Shown: positions 8,881 through 15,712, counted from the stretch's first letter. The stretch: DNA of 64,000 bases from UBA10329 sp964500205 (GCA_964500205.1 CAZCNS010000002.1:372001-436000); one strand, 5' to 3'. A program made the numbers and translations. The notes: generated by a model from the letters alone, not told the origin.

Positions 8881-8951
8881 CAATTAGCAATGAGCAATTA
8901 ACAATGGTGTGGGGCAGTTTAGTCAATCGACAATCAGCAATCGTCAATTAC
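8881..8951. repeat. Two clusters of CAATnnn heptamer repeats between scoA and scoB
   Basis: Four units of a CAATnnn heptamer at 8881-8907 (CAATTAG, CAATGAG, CAATTAA, CAATGG) are followed, after 16 unrelated bases, by four more at 8924-8951 (CAATCGA, CAATCAG, CAATCGT, CAATTAC). The second cluster runs into the scoA stop codon. On the other strand it reads as repeated ATTG. The clusters lie inside an operon, so they would be transcribed. Confidence 0.7.
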
Positions 8952-9649
8952 TGCTCCCTCTTCCGAACAGTACGCTGCTCAATCCGCTTCTCGTATCTCT
9001 CGCCTTGGAAAATGCGCTGCACGAAGATGCCGGGGGTGTGGACGAAATTGGGATCCAGCTCGCCCGGCTCCACCAGTTCCTCTACCTCGGCCACGGTGAT
9101 GCGGCCCGCCATGGCCATCATGGGGTTGAAGTTGCGGGCCGTGCCCTTGTAGATGAGGTTGCCGAAATGGTCGCCCTTCCACGCCTTCACGATGGCGAAA
9201 TCGGCCGTGAGCGCGGATTCGAGGATGTGCGGTTTGCCGTTGAAGATACGCACCTCCTTGCCCTCGGCCACCTCGGTTCCAAAACCTGCGGGGGTGAAGA
9301 ACGCGGGAATGCCCGCACCGCCTGCCCTGCAACGCTCCGCGAGGCTGCCCTGCGGGATGAGGTCCACCTCCATCTCACCGCTCAGCATCAGTTGCTCGAA
9401 GAGGGCGTTCTCACCCACGTAGGACGAGATCATCTTGCGAATCTGCCGTTTTTGGAGCAACAGTCCGAGACCGAAGTCATCAACACCAGCGTTGTTGCTG
9501 ATGCAGGTGAGGCCCTTCACGCCCATGCGCACCAGCTCCGCGATGCTGTTCTCGGGGATGCCGCAGAGGCCGAAGCCACCGAGCATCAGCGTCATGTCGT
9601 CCTTCAATCCTTGCAGGGCCTCGACCGGGCCGCTTACTACTTTGTTCAT
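8948..9649 (-). CDS. scoA: 3-oxoacid CoA-transferase subunit A
   Basis: Partner subunit (233 aa) of the succinyl-CoA:acetoacetate CoA-transferase. Family motifs: LMLGGFGLCGIPENSI near the N-terminus, ISNNAGVDDFGLGLLL, and the glycine-rich GGAGIPAFFTPAGFGTEVAEG. The start is ATG 9649 (MNKVVSGPVEAL); the frame continues to 9694, but the extra residues are not family-like and hold the promoter box. First gene of a likely scoA-scoB-kinase transcript. Confidence 0.93.
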   Translation of the reverse strand: MNKVVSGPVEALQGLKDDMTLMLGGFGLCGIPENSIAELVRMGVKGLTCISNNAGVDDFGLGLLLQKRQIRKMISSYVGENALFEQLMLSGEMEVDLIPQGSLAERCRAGGAGIPAFFTPAGFGTEVAEGKEVRIFNGKPHILESALTADFAIVKAWKGDHFGNLIYKGTARNFNPMMAMAGRITVAEVEELVEPGELDPNFVHTPGIFVQRIFQGERYEKRIEQRTVRKREQ

Positions 9650-9676
9650 GGAATCCTCTGATTGATTCTTTCTGCC

Positions 9677-9684
9677 AAAAGTAC
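9677..9684 (-). promoter_or_regulatory. -7 box (TACTTTTG) for the scoAB transcript
   Basis: Perfect TAnnTTTG on the coding strand, 27 bases before the scoA ATG at 9649. Confidence 0.5.
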
Positions 9685-9728
9685 AGTTCGGCAAGAACTG
9701 TCAATCTGAGGTAACATGCCGCCCCAAC

Positions 9729-10109
9729 CTACCTCACCCTGTCGTCCCTTTTCCTGTTCAGATGCTTGATTCCATTGTCAGATCGGTAGCAGGTCACCAC
9801 CTCGCCATGGTCTGCCACGACCACCACCCAGTTGTTGAGCCGCTCGATCTCCTTGGCCTCGGCATAAACGGGAAAAGACCGCTTGGTGACCGTGTAAAAG
9901 GTAAGTCCCTGCTTGAAGACCGCCTCTCCGTACTCGATGACCTTGAGCATGTTCTCCATGGAAAGCCCCCGCTTGGCAGCTTTCTCCTCAAAATGGCGGG
10001 TACACTTGAAGGTGAACTCGGCCACACGGGTCTTCAGTGAGGCGACCATTCGGTCCCGTTTCTTTCCCCAGCGGTAGTTGACCTTCGGATATTCAACGGA
10101 CTTTTTCAT
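9729..10109 (-). CDS. DUF4258-like small protein
   Basis: A 126-residue basic soluble protein. The central run has the pattern of DUF4258 and related RelE-fold toxins: TRHFEEKAAKRGLSMENML, then EYGEAVFKQGLTFY, and later WVVVVADHGEVVTCYR, i.e. H-x-x-x-K-x-x-x-R-G-x-S followed by paired strands. The N-terminal 40 and C-terminal 15 residues are highly basic, which would suit nucleic-acid binding. No antitoxin-like partner is adjacent: scoA lies upstream of its end and the aldehyde dehydrogenase is divergent. The family assignment is by pattern only and the function is unknown. Confidence 0.55.
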   Translation of the reverse strand: MKKSVEYPKVNYRWGKKRDRMVASLKTRVAEFTFKCTRHFEEKAAKRGLSMENMLKVIEYGEAVFKQGLTFYTVTKRSFPVYAEAKEIERLNNWVVVVADHGEVVTCYRSDNGIKHLNRKRDDRVR

Positions 10110-10192
10110 GGCGGAAGTGATTTTAGGGGTGTCTGATTATTGAACGGAGGAGCGGAAAGAAAATTGTCTGCCTCCGCGTTCTGTTCATTCCC

Positions 10193-10200
10193 TACTTTCG
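10193..10200 (+). promoter_or_regulatory. -7 box (TACTTTCG) before the aldehyde dehydrogenase
   Basis: TACTTTCG, one mismatch from TAnnTTTG, 29 bases before the ATG at 10230. Confidence 0.4.
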
Positions 10201-10229
10201 GAAACCCATTTCAAACCCTCTACAACAAC

Positions 10230-11807
10230 ATGGAAACAGCCACAATGACCAAGATAGATGTAGTCAACCCGATTGACAAGAGCGTACTTTATCAGATAGA
10301 AGAAACGAGCGATGAACAGGTGAAGGCCGTGTTTGCGAAGGCCCTGCAAATGGAATCCGCCATCCGTGCGCTCACCGTGGAACAGCGCGTGGCCGAGATG
10401 GTGAAACTCAAGAACTACATCATAGACAACCGCGAGGAGCTGCTCACGCGCATCATCAAAGAGACTGGCAAGTCGCGCTTGGATGGCTTCACCTCCGAAA
10501 TGTTCGAGATCATCGATGTGATGGACGTGTTCGCCAAGCTCGCGCCCAAGTTCCTGAAGAACCGCAGCGTGCCCACGCCCATCGTGTTGGTGGGCAAGAA
10601 GAGTGAGATATGGTACGAACCGCTGGGCACCATCCTCATCATCCCGCCCTGGAACTACCCGCTGTATCAGGTGTTGGTGCCTGCCATCATGGCGTTCCTG
10701 TGCGGCAATGCGGTTGTGGCGAAACCGAGTGAGGCCACCCCGATGCAGGGTGTGATCGAGGAAATGATCGCCAAGAGCGGTTTCATGAAAGATGCCATTC
10801 AGGTGGTGTATGGTACGGGCATTACAGGCCAGAGGTGTATAGATGCGCGGCCCGACAAGATTCATTTCACAGGCAGCTGCCGCACGGGCAAGAAGATCAT
10901 GGCGCAGGCCGCAGGGCATCTGATCCCCGTGGATTTGGAGCTGGGCGGCAAGGACGCGGCCATCGTGTTCGAGGACATCAACATAGAGCGCACAGTGAAC
11001 GGCATCATGTGGGGCGGATTCACCACCGCTGGGCAGTCCTGCACCTCGGTAGAGCGGTGCTATGTGCACGAGAGCATCTTCGACCAATTCGTGGAGATGA
11101 TCGTTCACCGCACCAAGCAGCTGCGCCCGTCACATGCCAAGCGCGATATCTCGAATCCCGAGGACTGCGATGTGGGCTGCGTGACCACAGAGTTCCAGCT
11201 CCAGATCATCGAGAGTCACTTGAAAGATGCCGTTGCCAAGGGTGCAAGGATTCTCTGCGGGGGTAAGCGCGAGCCGGGCACGCACCATTTTCCCCCGACC
11301 ATCGTGGTGGATGTGGACCACACCATGGAGCTGATGATGGAGGAGACTTTCGGTCCGGTCATCCCCATCATGAAGTTCAAAACGGAGGAAGAGGTGATCC
11401 GCCTTGCCAACGACAGTGTCTACGGTCTGGGCGGCAGCGTATGGAGCAAGGACATCACCCGTGCAAGACGCGTGGCATCGGCCATCAAGACGGGCAACCT
11501 GAGCATCAACAACCACATGCTGAACGAGGGCAATCCCTACCTGCCGTTCGGGGGCACGAAGAACAGCGGTTTCGGGCGCTACAAGGGCGAGGCGGGACTG
11601 CTCACCTTCAGCAACGCCAAATCGGTGCTGGTGGATGCTGACAGCGGCAACATCGACCCTAACTGGTACCCCTTCACCAAGACCAAGTACGGCATGCTCA
11701 GCAGCATCATCGATCACCTCTTTGACCTGCGCAGACGCAACTGGATCAAGTTCGCCATTGTGGGGCTGAAGATTGACAGCATCGGGAAGAAGGAGAGGTT
11801 GAAGTAG
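10230..11807 (+). CDS. Aldehyde dehydrogenase family protein
   Basis: NAD(P)-dependent aldehyde oxidation in the cytoplasm; 525 residues. The fold's landmarks are present: IIPPWNYPLYQVL with the oxyanion Asn, KPSEATP, TGSCRTGKKI, the general-base Glu in LELGGKDA, the nucleophile Cys in GQSCTSVER, EETFGPVIPI and PFGGTKNSGFGRYKG. A C-terminal extension of about 35 residues after the catalytic core, beginning near YPFTKTKYGML and rich in basic residues and hydrophobics (RRRNWIKFAIVGLKI), resembles the membrane-associating tail of fatty aldehyde dehydrogenases. The substrate is therefore perhaps a long-chain aldehyde (inference). The start METATM at 10230 is 29 bases after a promoter box; ATG 10245 is possible. 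The DNA encoding this tail is repeated at 12130-12248. Confidence 0.9.
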   Translation: METATMTKIDVVNPIDKSVLYQIEETSDEQVKAVFAKALQMESAIRALTVEQRVAEMVKLKNYIIDNREELLTRIIKETGKSRLDGFTSEMFEIIDVMDVFAKLAPKFLKNRSVPTPIVLVGKKSEIWYEPLGTILIIPPWNYPLYQVLVPAIMAFLCGNAVVAKPSEATPMQGVIEEMIAKSGFMKDAIQVVYGTGITGQRCIDARPDKIHFTGSCRTGKKIMAQAAGHLIPVDLELGGKDAAIVFEDINIERTVNGIMWGGFTTAGQSCTSVERCYVHESIFDQFVEMIVHRTKQLRPSHAKRDISNPEDCDVGCVTTEFQLQIIESHLKDAVAKGARILCGGKREPGTHHFPPTIVVDVDHTMELMMEETFGPVIPIMKFKTEEEVIRLANDSVYGLGGSVWSKDITRARRVASAIKTGNLSINNHMLNEGNPYLPFGGTKNSGFGRYKGEAGLLTFSNAKSVLVDADSGNIDPNWYPFTKTKYGMLSSIIDHLFDLRRRNWIKFAIVGLKIDSIGKKERLK

Positions 11808-11814
11808 GGGTTAG
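11695..11814 (+). repeat. Upstream copy of the 120-base repeat (aldehyde dehydrogenase 3' end)
   Basis: This is the native last 38 codons plus a few bases after the stop. The second copy is at 12130-12248. The six mismatches I count within the coding part are all at third codon positions and silent. Confidence 0.85.
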
Positions 11815-11843
11815 TGGTTATTGAGGCGGCTGTTACTGGGCTG

Positions 11844-11876
11844 AACTTCGTCAAACTTTCAAAGTTTGACGAAGTT
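11844..11876. repeat. Perfect 16-bp inverted repeat with a 1-base centre
   Basis: AACTTCGTCAAACTTT, a single C, then the exact reverse complement AAAGTTTGACGAAGTT. It lies 37 bases after the aldehyde dehydrogenase stop and 22 bases before the small gene at 11899. It could act as a terminator stem (though no T-run follows), or be a mobile REP-like palindrome or a recombination target. A stem with a 1-base loop is more likely a cruciform or dimeric site than a classic terminator. Confidence 0.85.
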
Positions 11877-11898
11877 GGGGCTTCAACTATAGCACAGG

Positions 11899-12117
11899 AT
11901 GATGGGCAAGAAGGAAAAAAATGAAAACGGGATGCTCCCTGAGTATGACTTCAAGGGCGCAGTAAAGGGAAAGTATGCCGACCGCCTGCAGGATGGCAGC
12001 AACGTGGTGGTCATATCGCCTGAGCTGGTCACCCTCTTCCCAGATTCTGAAACAGTGAACGAGACGCTGCGTGCCGTGGCCGACATGGTGAGGCGCACGG
12101 GAAAACGGGCGGCATAG
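11899..12117 (+). CDS. Small antitoxin-like conserved protein
   Basis: A 72-residue protein with LPEYDFKGAVKGKYADRL, NVVVISPELVTLFPDSETVNETL and a short basic end. The pattern Y-D-F-x-x-x-x-x-G-K-Y-A then V-V-V-x-x-P-x-x-x-x-x-F-P-D-S-E-x-V-N-E-x-L belongs to a widespread family of small proteins often found next to PIN or RelE toxins and regarded as antitoxins. Here no toxin follows: the next DNA is the repeated aldehyde dehydrogenase end, so the partner may have been lost. Start ATG 11899 or 11902. Confidence 0.65.
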   Translation: MMGKKEKNENGMLPEYDFKGAVKGKYADRLQDGSNVVVISPELVTLFPDSETVNETLRAVADMVRRTGKRAA

Positions 12118-12129
12118 CCACCTTGCTTG

Positions 12130-12248
12130 TGCTCAGCAGCATCATTGACCACCTCTTCGACCTGCGCAGACGCAACTGGATCAAATTCGCCATCGTAGGG
12201 CTGAAGATTGACAGCATCGGGAAGAAGGAGAGGTTGAAGTAGGGTTAG
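12130..12248 (+). pseudogene. Second copy of the aldehyde dehydrogenase 3' end
   Basis: A 119-base stretch encoding the same last 37 residues as 11695-11805 (LSSIIDHLFDLRRRNWIKFA and on to the stop) and continuing for a few bases past the stop. Upstream of TGCTCAGCAGC the match stops abruptly, so there is no start or body of a gene. All six differences from the upstream copy are silent, so the two copies diverged while both were under coding selection; this points to a fragment of a homologous gene rather than a recent local duplication. Confidence 0.8.
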
Positions 12249-12295
12249 TTGAACAGAGAGTTGTTAGCTTTTTGAGTATCACTTACGATAGGGCA

Positions 12296-12691
12296 ATGCC
12301 AATTATAAAAAGCACTAAGTGGTTGCTGTATATCCCATTGATCGTTGTTCTTCAACTGGGAGCACGATACGTCCAAGACAAGTGGTTTCATTTTATGTTC
12401 TTTTCGGAATCAACGAATTTGTTTTGGCAAATTGTTACGATAAAAATTTCATTGGGCCTTGTTGTTCTTCCCACCCTTGCGATATGGATAGGAGCTAATT
12501 TTTGTCCTAACAAAACAGTTGGCATGTTGACCGCATTCCTATATAGCTTGTTGATTCTAATTTCTTACATATACTATTTTGACTTAACATACAGTACGGT
12601 TGAAATAGTTGATTTGGTTGTGATGGGATTTCAAGTTTTGTACACGGCTCTATTGGTGTGGATATATTTTTCAGATGATTCCAAGCAATAA
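12296..12691 (+). CDS. Hypothetical membrane protein of the AT-rich islet
   Basis: 131 residues with four hydrophobic helices: about 9-25 (WLLYIPLIVVLQLGARY), 46-70, 78-98 (MLTAFLYSLLILISYIYY) and 105-125. There is a short charged loop after helix 1 and an acidic C-terminal tail (YFSDDSKQ). The arrangement resembles small integral membrane proteins of unknown function, and I do not recognise the family. The frame opens at TTG 12272; ATG 12296 is the more likely start. Base composition is far lower in G+C than the flanks, as in the next two genes, suggesting acquisition together. Confidence 0.6.
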   Translation: MPIIKSTKWLLYIPLIVVLQLGARYVQDKWFHFMFFSESTNLFWQIVTIKISLGLVVLPTLAIWIGANFCPNKTVGMLTAFLYSLLILISYIYYFDLTYSTVEIVDLVVMGFQVLYTALLVWIYFSDDSKQ

Positions 12692-12712
12692 GATTAAGTC
12701 TTAGTACCATAA

Positions 12713-12901
12713 TTCAAAGAGATTGCTACCATCGGCTATAAAGTCACGGAGTGCGACTGGCAGTCAGGGATTGTCATTGATGAAACAAAGGAATATATTC
12801 GTGTCGAGCAGGATGTCCATCACTTAAACGCAATCAGAAATGTCATTCAGTCGGTCGTCCAATCCCTCTCCCTCGGAAAGCTTTCACGAATACTGGTTTA
12901 A
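12713..12901 (+). other. Open frame of 62 codons without a start, possible gene fragment
   Basis: Between stop codons at 12710 and 12899 lies an uninterrupted frame that begins FKEIATIGYKVTECDWQSG and ends SLSLGKLSRILV, with no ATG. It overlaps the start of the HEPN-like gene at 12840 in another frame. The composition looks protein-like (aromatic and charged residues well mixed), so it may be the tail of a decayed gene, but chance is possible at this length. Confidence 0.25.
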
Positions 12902-13517
12902 CAACTTGTTCTGGTTTCATGAACGAGCAACAGACGTAATTGCGGCATCAGAACAGCTCATTCAAAAGGAATATTCAGCTATCAAGAAAGGAATTGACGA
13001 GTACGATGAGAAGAACCCTAATCATTCATACTCAGGGTTTGACATCCATGAAACGGATGTGTTCAAGACGAGCCAACTGCAAGAAGATTTACCTCCCGCC
13101 CTTTTCATTCAGCACTACGGTCAATTCGAGAGAATGTATGAGAAGATTTGCCTTGATGCCAGTGCTCTTTTTAACACCAAGATTAAATTAACTGACCTTA
13201 GTGACAAGGGAATTCAGCGAAGCAGAAAGTTCGTTGATAAGGCTCTCTCTGTAAATTTGGACTCTTTGAATGACCAATGGCAGTTGCTGCAACAATATAG
13301 CACGGTCAGGGGTGTGCTTGCTCATGGCGAGATGGATGTTCCAGAGAATAAATTGAAAAACCTGGAGTATTTGACGAAAAATAGCATGGTTACACCCAAA
13401 GGTGCTATCAACGTGAACACCGAACACGTTCGCAAGTTTGTCCATTTAGTTTACGATTATTTGGGGGCTGTTCTCCAACTGATTGATGACAGCAAGAAAA
13501 GTATTGAAGTAATTTGA
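12840..13517 (+). CDS. HEPN-motif protein of unknown function
   Basis: A 225-residue, mainly helical soluble protein. Near the C-terminal third it has RGVLAHGE, i.e. Arg157-x4-His162, the R-x(4-6)-H motif of HEPN ribonucleases, on a predicted helix preceded by LNDQWQLLQQYSTV. No membrane segment or signal peptide is seen. Family members act as toxins, abortive-infection effectors or RNA-processing enzymes, so an RNase role is plausible but is an inference from one motif. It is convergent with a second protein of the same motif type (13593-14207) and lies in the AT-rich islet. No antitoxin-like neighbour in the same orientation is seen. Confidence 0.55.
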   Translation: MSFSRSSNPSPSESFHEYWFNNLFWFHERATDVIAASEQLIQKEYSAIKKGIDEYDEKNPNHSYSGFDIHETDVFKTSQLQEDLPPALFIQHYGQFERMYEKICLDASALFNTKIKLTDLSDKGIQRSRKFVDKALSVNLDSLNDQWQLLQQYSTVRGVLAHGEMDVPENKLKNLEYLTKNSMVTPKGAINVNTEHVRKFVHLVYDYLGAVLQLIDDSKKSIEVI

Positions 13518-13592
13518 CCATCGGTATTTGGGTTTGTCCAATGTAAAAATGATGTTGAGTCGTAATGGCGGGCTAAACGATTTTGCTCTGGC

Positions 13593-14207
13593 TCAAGGAA
13601 GTTTTAGGTGGGCTAATTCTTCCGAAGTGAACTCTTCTATCAATCGTAAGTAGGTCTTTTTTGCATTCTTTTTGATTTTGACATCCACTTTCTCAATGAG
13701 ATAATCGATAAGTTCAATATACATGGAAGGATTCTTGCCAGAAAAATGCTCGACCTTTCCTCTCCTGACATGAAATCTTATGTCATTGGCATTATCTTTA
13801 TTGATACTGAGATATGGAATGGAAGCATCATTCATGCTTAATCCTCTGTGCGCTACGAAATTATGGCGTATTTGCATAAGTTCCTCGTGTATCGATAGCA
13901 GGTCAGGTCTATTGTTGAAGTCAGAACGTTGAAGGTTTGGCATTGTGGAGCTTGATGCGTTAGTGAAACATTTCCCATACAAGGAAATTATCGCATAAAA
14001 GTATATCGGCCTATCAAGGTCTTTTTTTGGATTACAATAGTCGATGAACGCCCCTTTTATTAGCTGTAAATCAGATTTAATCCCGAAGTAACCGATTAAA
14101 TTTTTAGACATAAAACCTGGGACTAATACCCTGTGCATATCATCATCATGATCTTGAGTGATCTGCGCAAATAGCTTAACGAGCATTTTATGGTTTTCTT
14201 CATGCAT
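13593..14207 (-). CDS. HEPN-like protein of unknown function
   Basis: 204 residues, helical, soluble. Residues 107-122 read HEELMQIRHNFVAHRG, where Arg114-x5-His120 fits the HEPN catalytic motif, in a sequence context (I-R-x-x-F-V-A-H-R-G) seen in several uncharacterised HEPN families linked to phage defence or stress. The N-terminal part (residues 5-85) may form a four-helix bundle, and the C-terminus is Lys-rich. It faces the other HEPN-motif gene tail-to-tail with a 75-base gap. Base composition is AT-rich like its neighbours. A 9-bp inverted repeat lies 41 bases upstream of its start. Confidence 0.55.
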   Translation of the reverse strand: MHEENHKMLVKLFAQITQDHDDDMHRVLVPGFMSKNLIGYFGIKSDLQLIKGAFIDYCNPKKDLDRPIYFYAIISLYGKCFTNASSSTMPNLQRSDFNNRPDLLSIHEELMQIRHNFVAHRGLSMNDASIPYLSINKDNANDIRFHVRRGKVEHFSGKNPSMYIELIDYLIEKVDVKIKKNAKKTYLRLIEEFTSEELAHLKLP

Positions 14208-14247
14208 GTAAATGGGGCTTGAATTTGATTGTTGGAACGTAAAGCGA

Positions 14248-14289
14248 AGCTTGACAAAAACATTCTCGAAAAATCTAGCGTGTCAAGCT
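14248..14289. repeat. 9-bp inverted repeat upstream of the HEPN-like gene
   Basis: AGCTTGACA at 14248-14256 and TGTCAAGCT at 14281-14289, separated by 24 bases. It sits just upstream of the start at 14207, so it could be an operator for autoregulation; a chance match is possible. Confidence 0.4.
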
Positions 14290-14348
14290 CGTTTTGTGGC
14301 ATCAAATTACCACTGATGCAACTTTATGCTATGTGGGCATGAAATGAA

Positions 14349-15389
14349 TTAATCCCTGAGGCAGCGAACAGAAAAACCGAGTGTCTTATTGGGGGTAGCC
14401 CTGCCCGCACTGCCATTACCGTAACCCAGATAGCGGGACCAGGTATTGTCTGTAAAGTACTCCGAAGAACTCCACCAGTAACCGTAGTTGCCAATGAAAT
14501 TGAATGTTCCATCGTTATCACGGCTACCGCCTGGAAGACCTGAGAAACCACTTTCGTCCGTTCCATTGCCGCTGTCTTTCCATCCGGTCTTACTCTTCAT
14601 TTTCTTGCCTGCCACCTCTTTTCCGCCCAGATACTCGGTGAGTTTTGTCCATTCCGCATCGCTGGGTAGGTGCCAGCCCGCAGGACAGACGTTCTTGGCC
14701 GTCTCCCAATCATACAGGCAGCCGTACTTTGCAAAGTTAGCGGGGTCGTTATCATAGGCCCAGTAGTTGCCTGCGGGCGGCCTGTAGGAAAGGTTCTCGG
14801 CCATCCATGTCTGGTCTCCGATTTTAACCGTCCGGTAGGTCTTGCCATCGCGGGGGTCATACAGCTCACCATACTTCGAGTCTGATGCGGTGCTCGAAGT
14901 GCTTACAGTGCTCGGTCTGTTGGGTTGTGATTGGGTTGCCACAGCTCCACCACCCAGCATCAGTGTCTGATTGCCGTAGTTGATGCTCACATTGCCGAAC
15001 CGTTCCAACACACTTTGCCCCAACAGAAGCGGGGCTGTGGCAGAATGAACAATGGAGGCTTTCACATTTCGCAGCTCCTTTCCACCGATTACAATGCTAC
15101 GTAGGTTAATCTTCGTTCCCTCGGCCACATCCCCGTTGGCAATCTGATAGTACTCTGTCCCCAGAAGGTCGTCCTCGCTCAAATATCCATTCTTGAGCAT
15201 GAACAGTGCCTCGCTCATGGATATGGACACATCGCTGGCGCCTGTATCAAAGATGAAGTTGAGTTTAAGGCCGTTCACCGTGCAGGGCACGTAATAGACC
15301 CCGCCCCTCTTCTCCATCTGTATCACAGTCTGGGCCTCTGCCGTCAACAGAAACAAGAGGATGCAGGACAGGGAGATGAGTGTTCTCAT
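14349..15389 (-). CDS. Secreted retropepsin-like protease fused to a Fib_succ_major domain
   Basis: 346 residues. Signal peptide 1-19 (LISLSCILLFLLTAEA). Residues 22-150 match clan AA aspartic proteases of the retropepsin-like type: FIFDTGASDVSIS carries the catalytic Asp-Thr-Gly, and LLLGQSVLERFGNVSINY is the second conserved half typical of the single-domain, dimer-forming enzymes. A low-complexity Ser/Thr linker follows (about 152-172). Residues 175-346 match the Fibrobacter succinogenes major paralogous domain: GKTYRTVKIGDQTWMAENL, YGCLYDWETAK, CPAGWHLPSDAEW, FSGLPGG, WWSSSEY and the ending GFSVRCLRD. The second domain is usually found on secreted or surface proteins. The fusion of the two is unusual to me. 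Start ATG 15389. Confidence 0.8.
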   Translation of the reverse strand: MRTLISLSCILLFLLTAEAQTVIQMEKRGGVYYVPCTVNGLKLNFIFDTGASDVSISMSEALFMLKNGYLSEDDLLGTEYYQIANGDVAEGTKINLRSIVIGGKELRNVKASIVHSATAPLLLGQSVLERFGNVSINYGNQTLMLGGGAVATQSQPNRPSTVSTSSTASDSKYGELYDPRDGKTYRTVKIGDQTWMAENLSYRPPAGNYWAYDNDPANFAKYGCLYDWETAKNVCPAGWHLPSDAEWTKLTEYLGGKEVAGKKMKSKTGWKDSGNGTDESGFSGLPGGSRDNDGTFNFIGNYGYWWSSSEYFTDNTWSRYLGYGNGSAGRATPNKTLGFSVRCLRD

Positions 15390-15430
15390 GGCACGGGATT
15401 GAACGGGCCAAAATAGGGAACGGAATCGTT

Positions 15431-15438
15431 TAACTTTG
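15431..15438 (+). promoter_or_regulatory. -7 box (TAACTTTG) before the 15449 antitoxin
   Basis: Perfect TAnnTTTG ending 10 bases before the ATG at 15449. Confidence 0.45.
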
Positions 15439-15448
15439 TGTCCACGCC

Positions 15449-15643
15449 ATGAAAGGACTGACCAAAATGACCGAGGAAAGCAGCGGAAAACGCATCGCGC
15501 AGCTCGACCTCACCCTGCTGTCCAAAAGCAAGACCAGCCTTGAGGATGTGTTCGACCTGCTGATAGCCGAGGCCCGAAAGGATGAGCAGGAATTCTCATG
15601 GGAGGAGATTCGCAAGGACCTGAAGTCAAAAGGGCGCATGTGA
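15449..15643 (+). CDS. Antitoxin-like protein
   Basis: A 64-residue charged protein (IAQLDLTLLSKSKTSLEDVF, then ARKDEQEFSWEEIRKDLKSK). The short helical body and a W-E-E-x-x-x-x-L-K-x-K-G-x ending are usual for antitoxins paired with RelE/ParE toxins. Its stop is immediately followed by the ATG of a frame that begins like a RelE toxin but ends after 22 codons, so the module now lacks a complete toxin. It has its own promoter box. Confidence 0.6.
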   Translation: MKGLTKMTEESSGKRIAQLDLTLLSKSKTSLEDVFDLLIAEARKDEQEFSWEEIRKDLKSKGRM

Positions 15644-15712
15644 ATGTACACGGTCACGTTCAAGTCGAGTACCCGAAAGGAGCTTTTTCTCAGGGCACAC
15701 GGACACCAGTAA
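15644..15712 (+). pseudogene. Truncated RelE/ParE-like toxin
   Basis: A 22-codon frame, MYTVTFKSSTRKELF..., abutting the antitoxin stop (TGAATG). M-Y-x-V-x-F-x-x-S-x-R-K-E-L is the classic first strand and helix of RelE-type toxins, which are normally near 90 residues. The frame then ends with TAA and the rest of the toxin is absent; the DNA passes to the promoter of the next module. It looks like a deletion remnant. Confidence 0.55.

Noticed and set aside
12840..14207. The two HEPN-motif proteins as one toxin-antitoxin pair
   Set aside because: They are convergent, of similar size, and neither looks like an antitoxin (no MNT or DNA-binding domain).
14123..14305. A 60-codon minus-strand frame
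   Set aside because: It overlaps the start of the HEPN-like gene in another frame, and its translation is Met/Ser-rich without pattern.
11815..14348. A mobile element with an integrase in the AT-rich islet
   Set aside because: No integrase, transposase or terminal repeats were found; only the repeated gene end hints at insertion.
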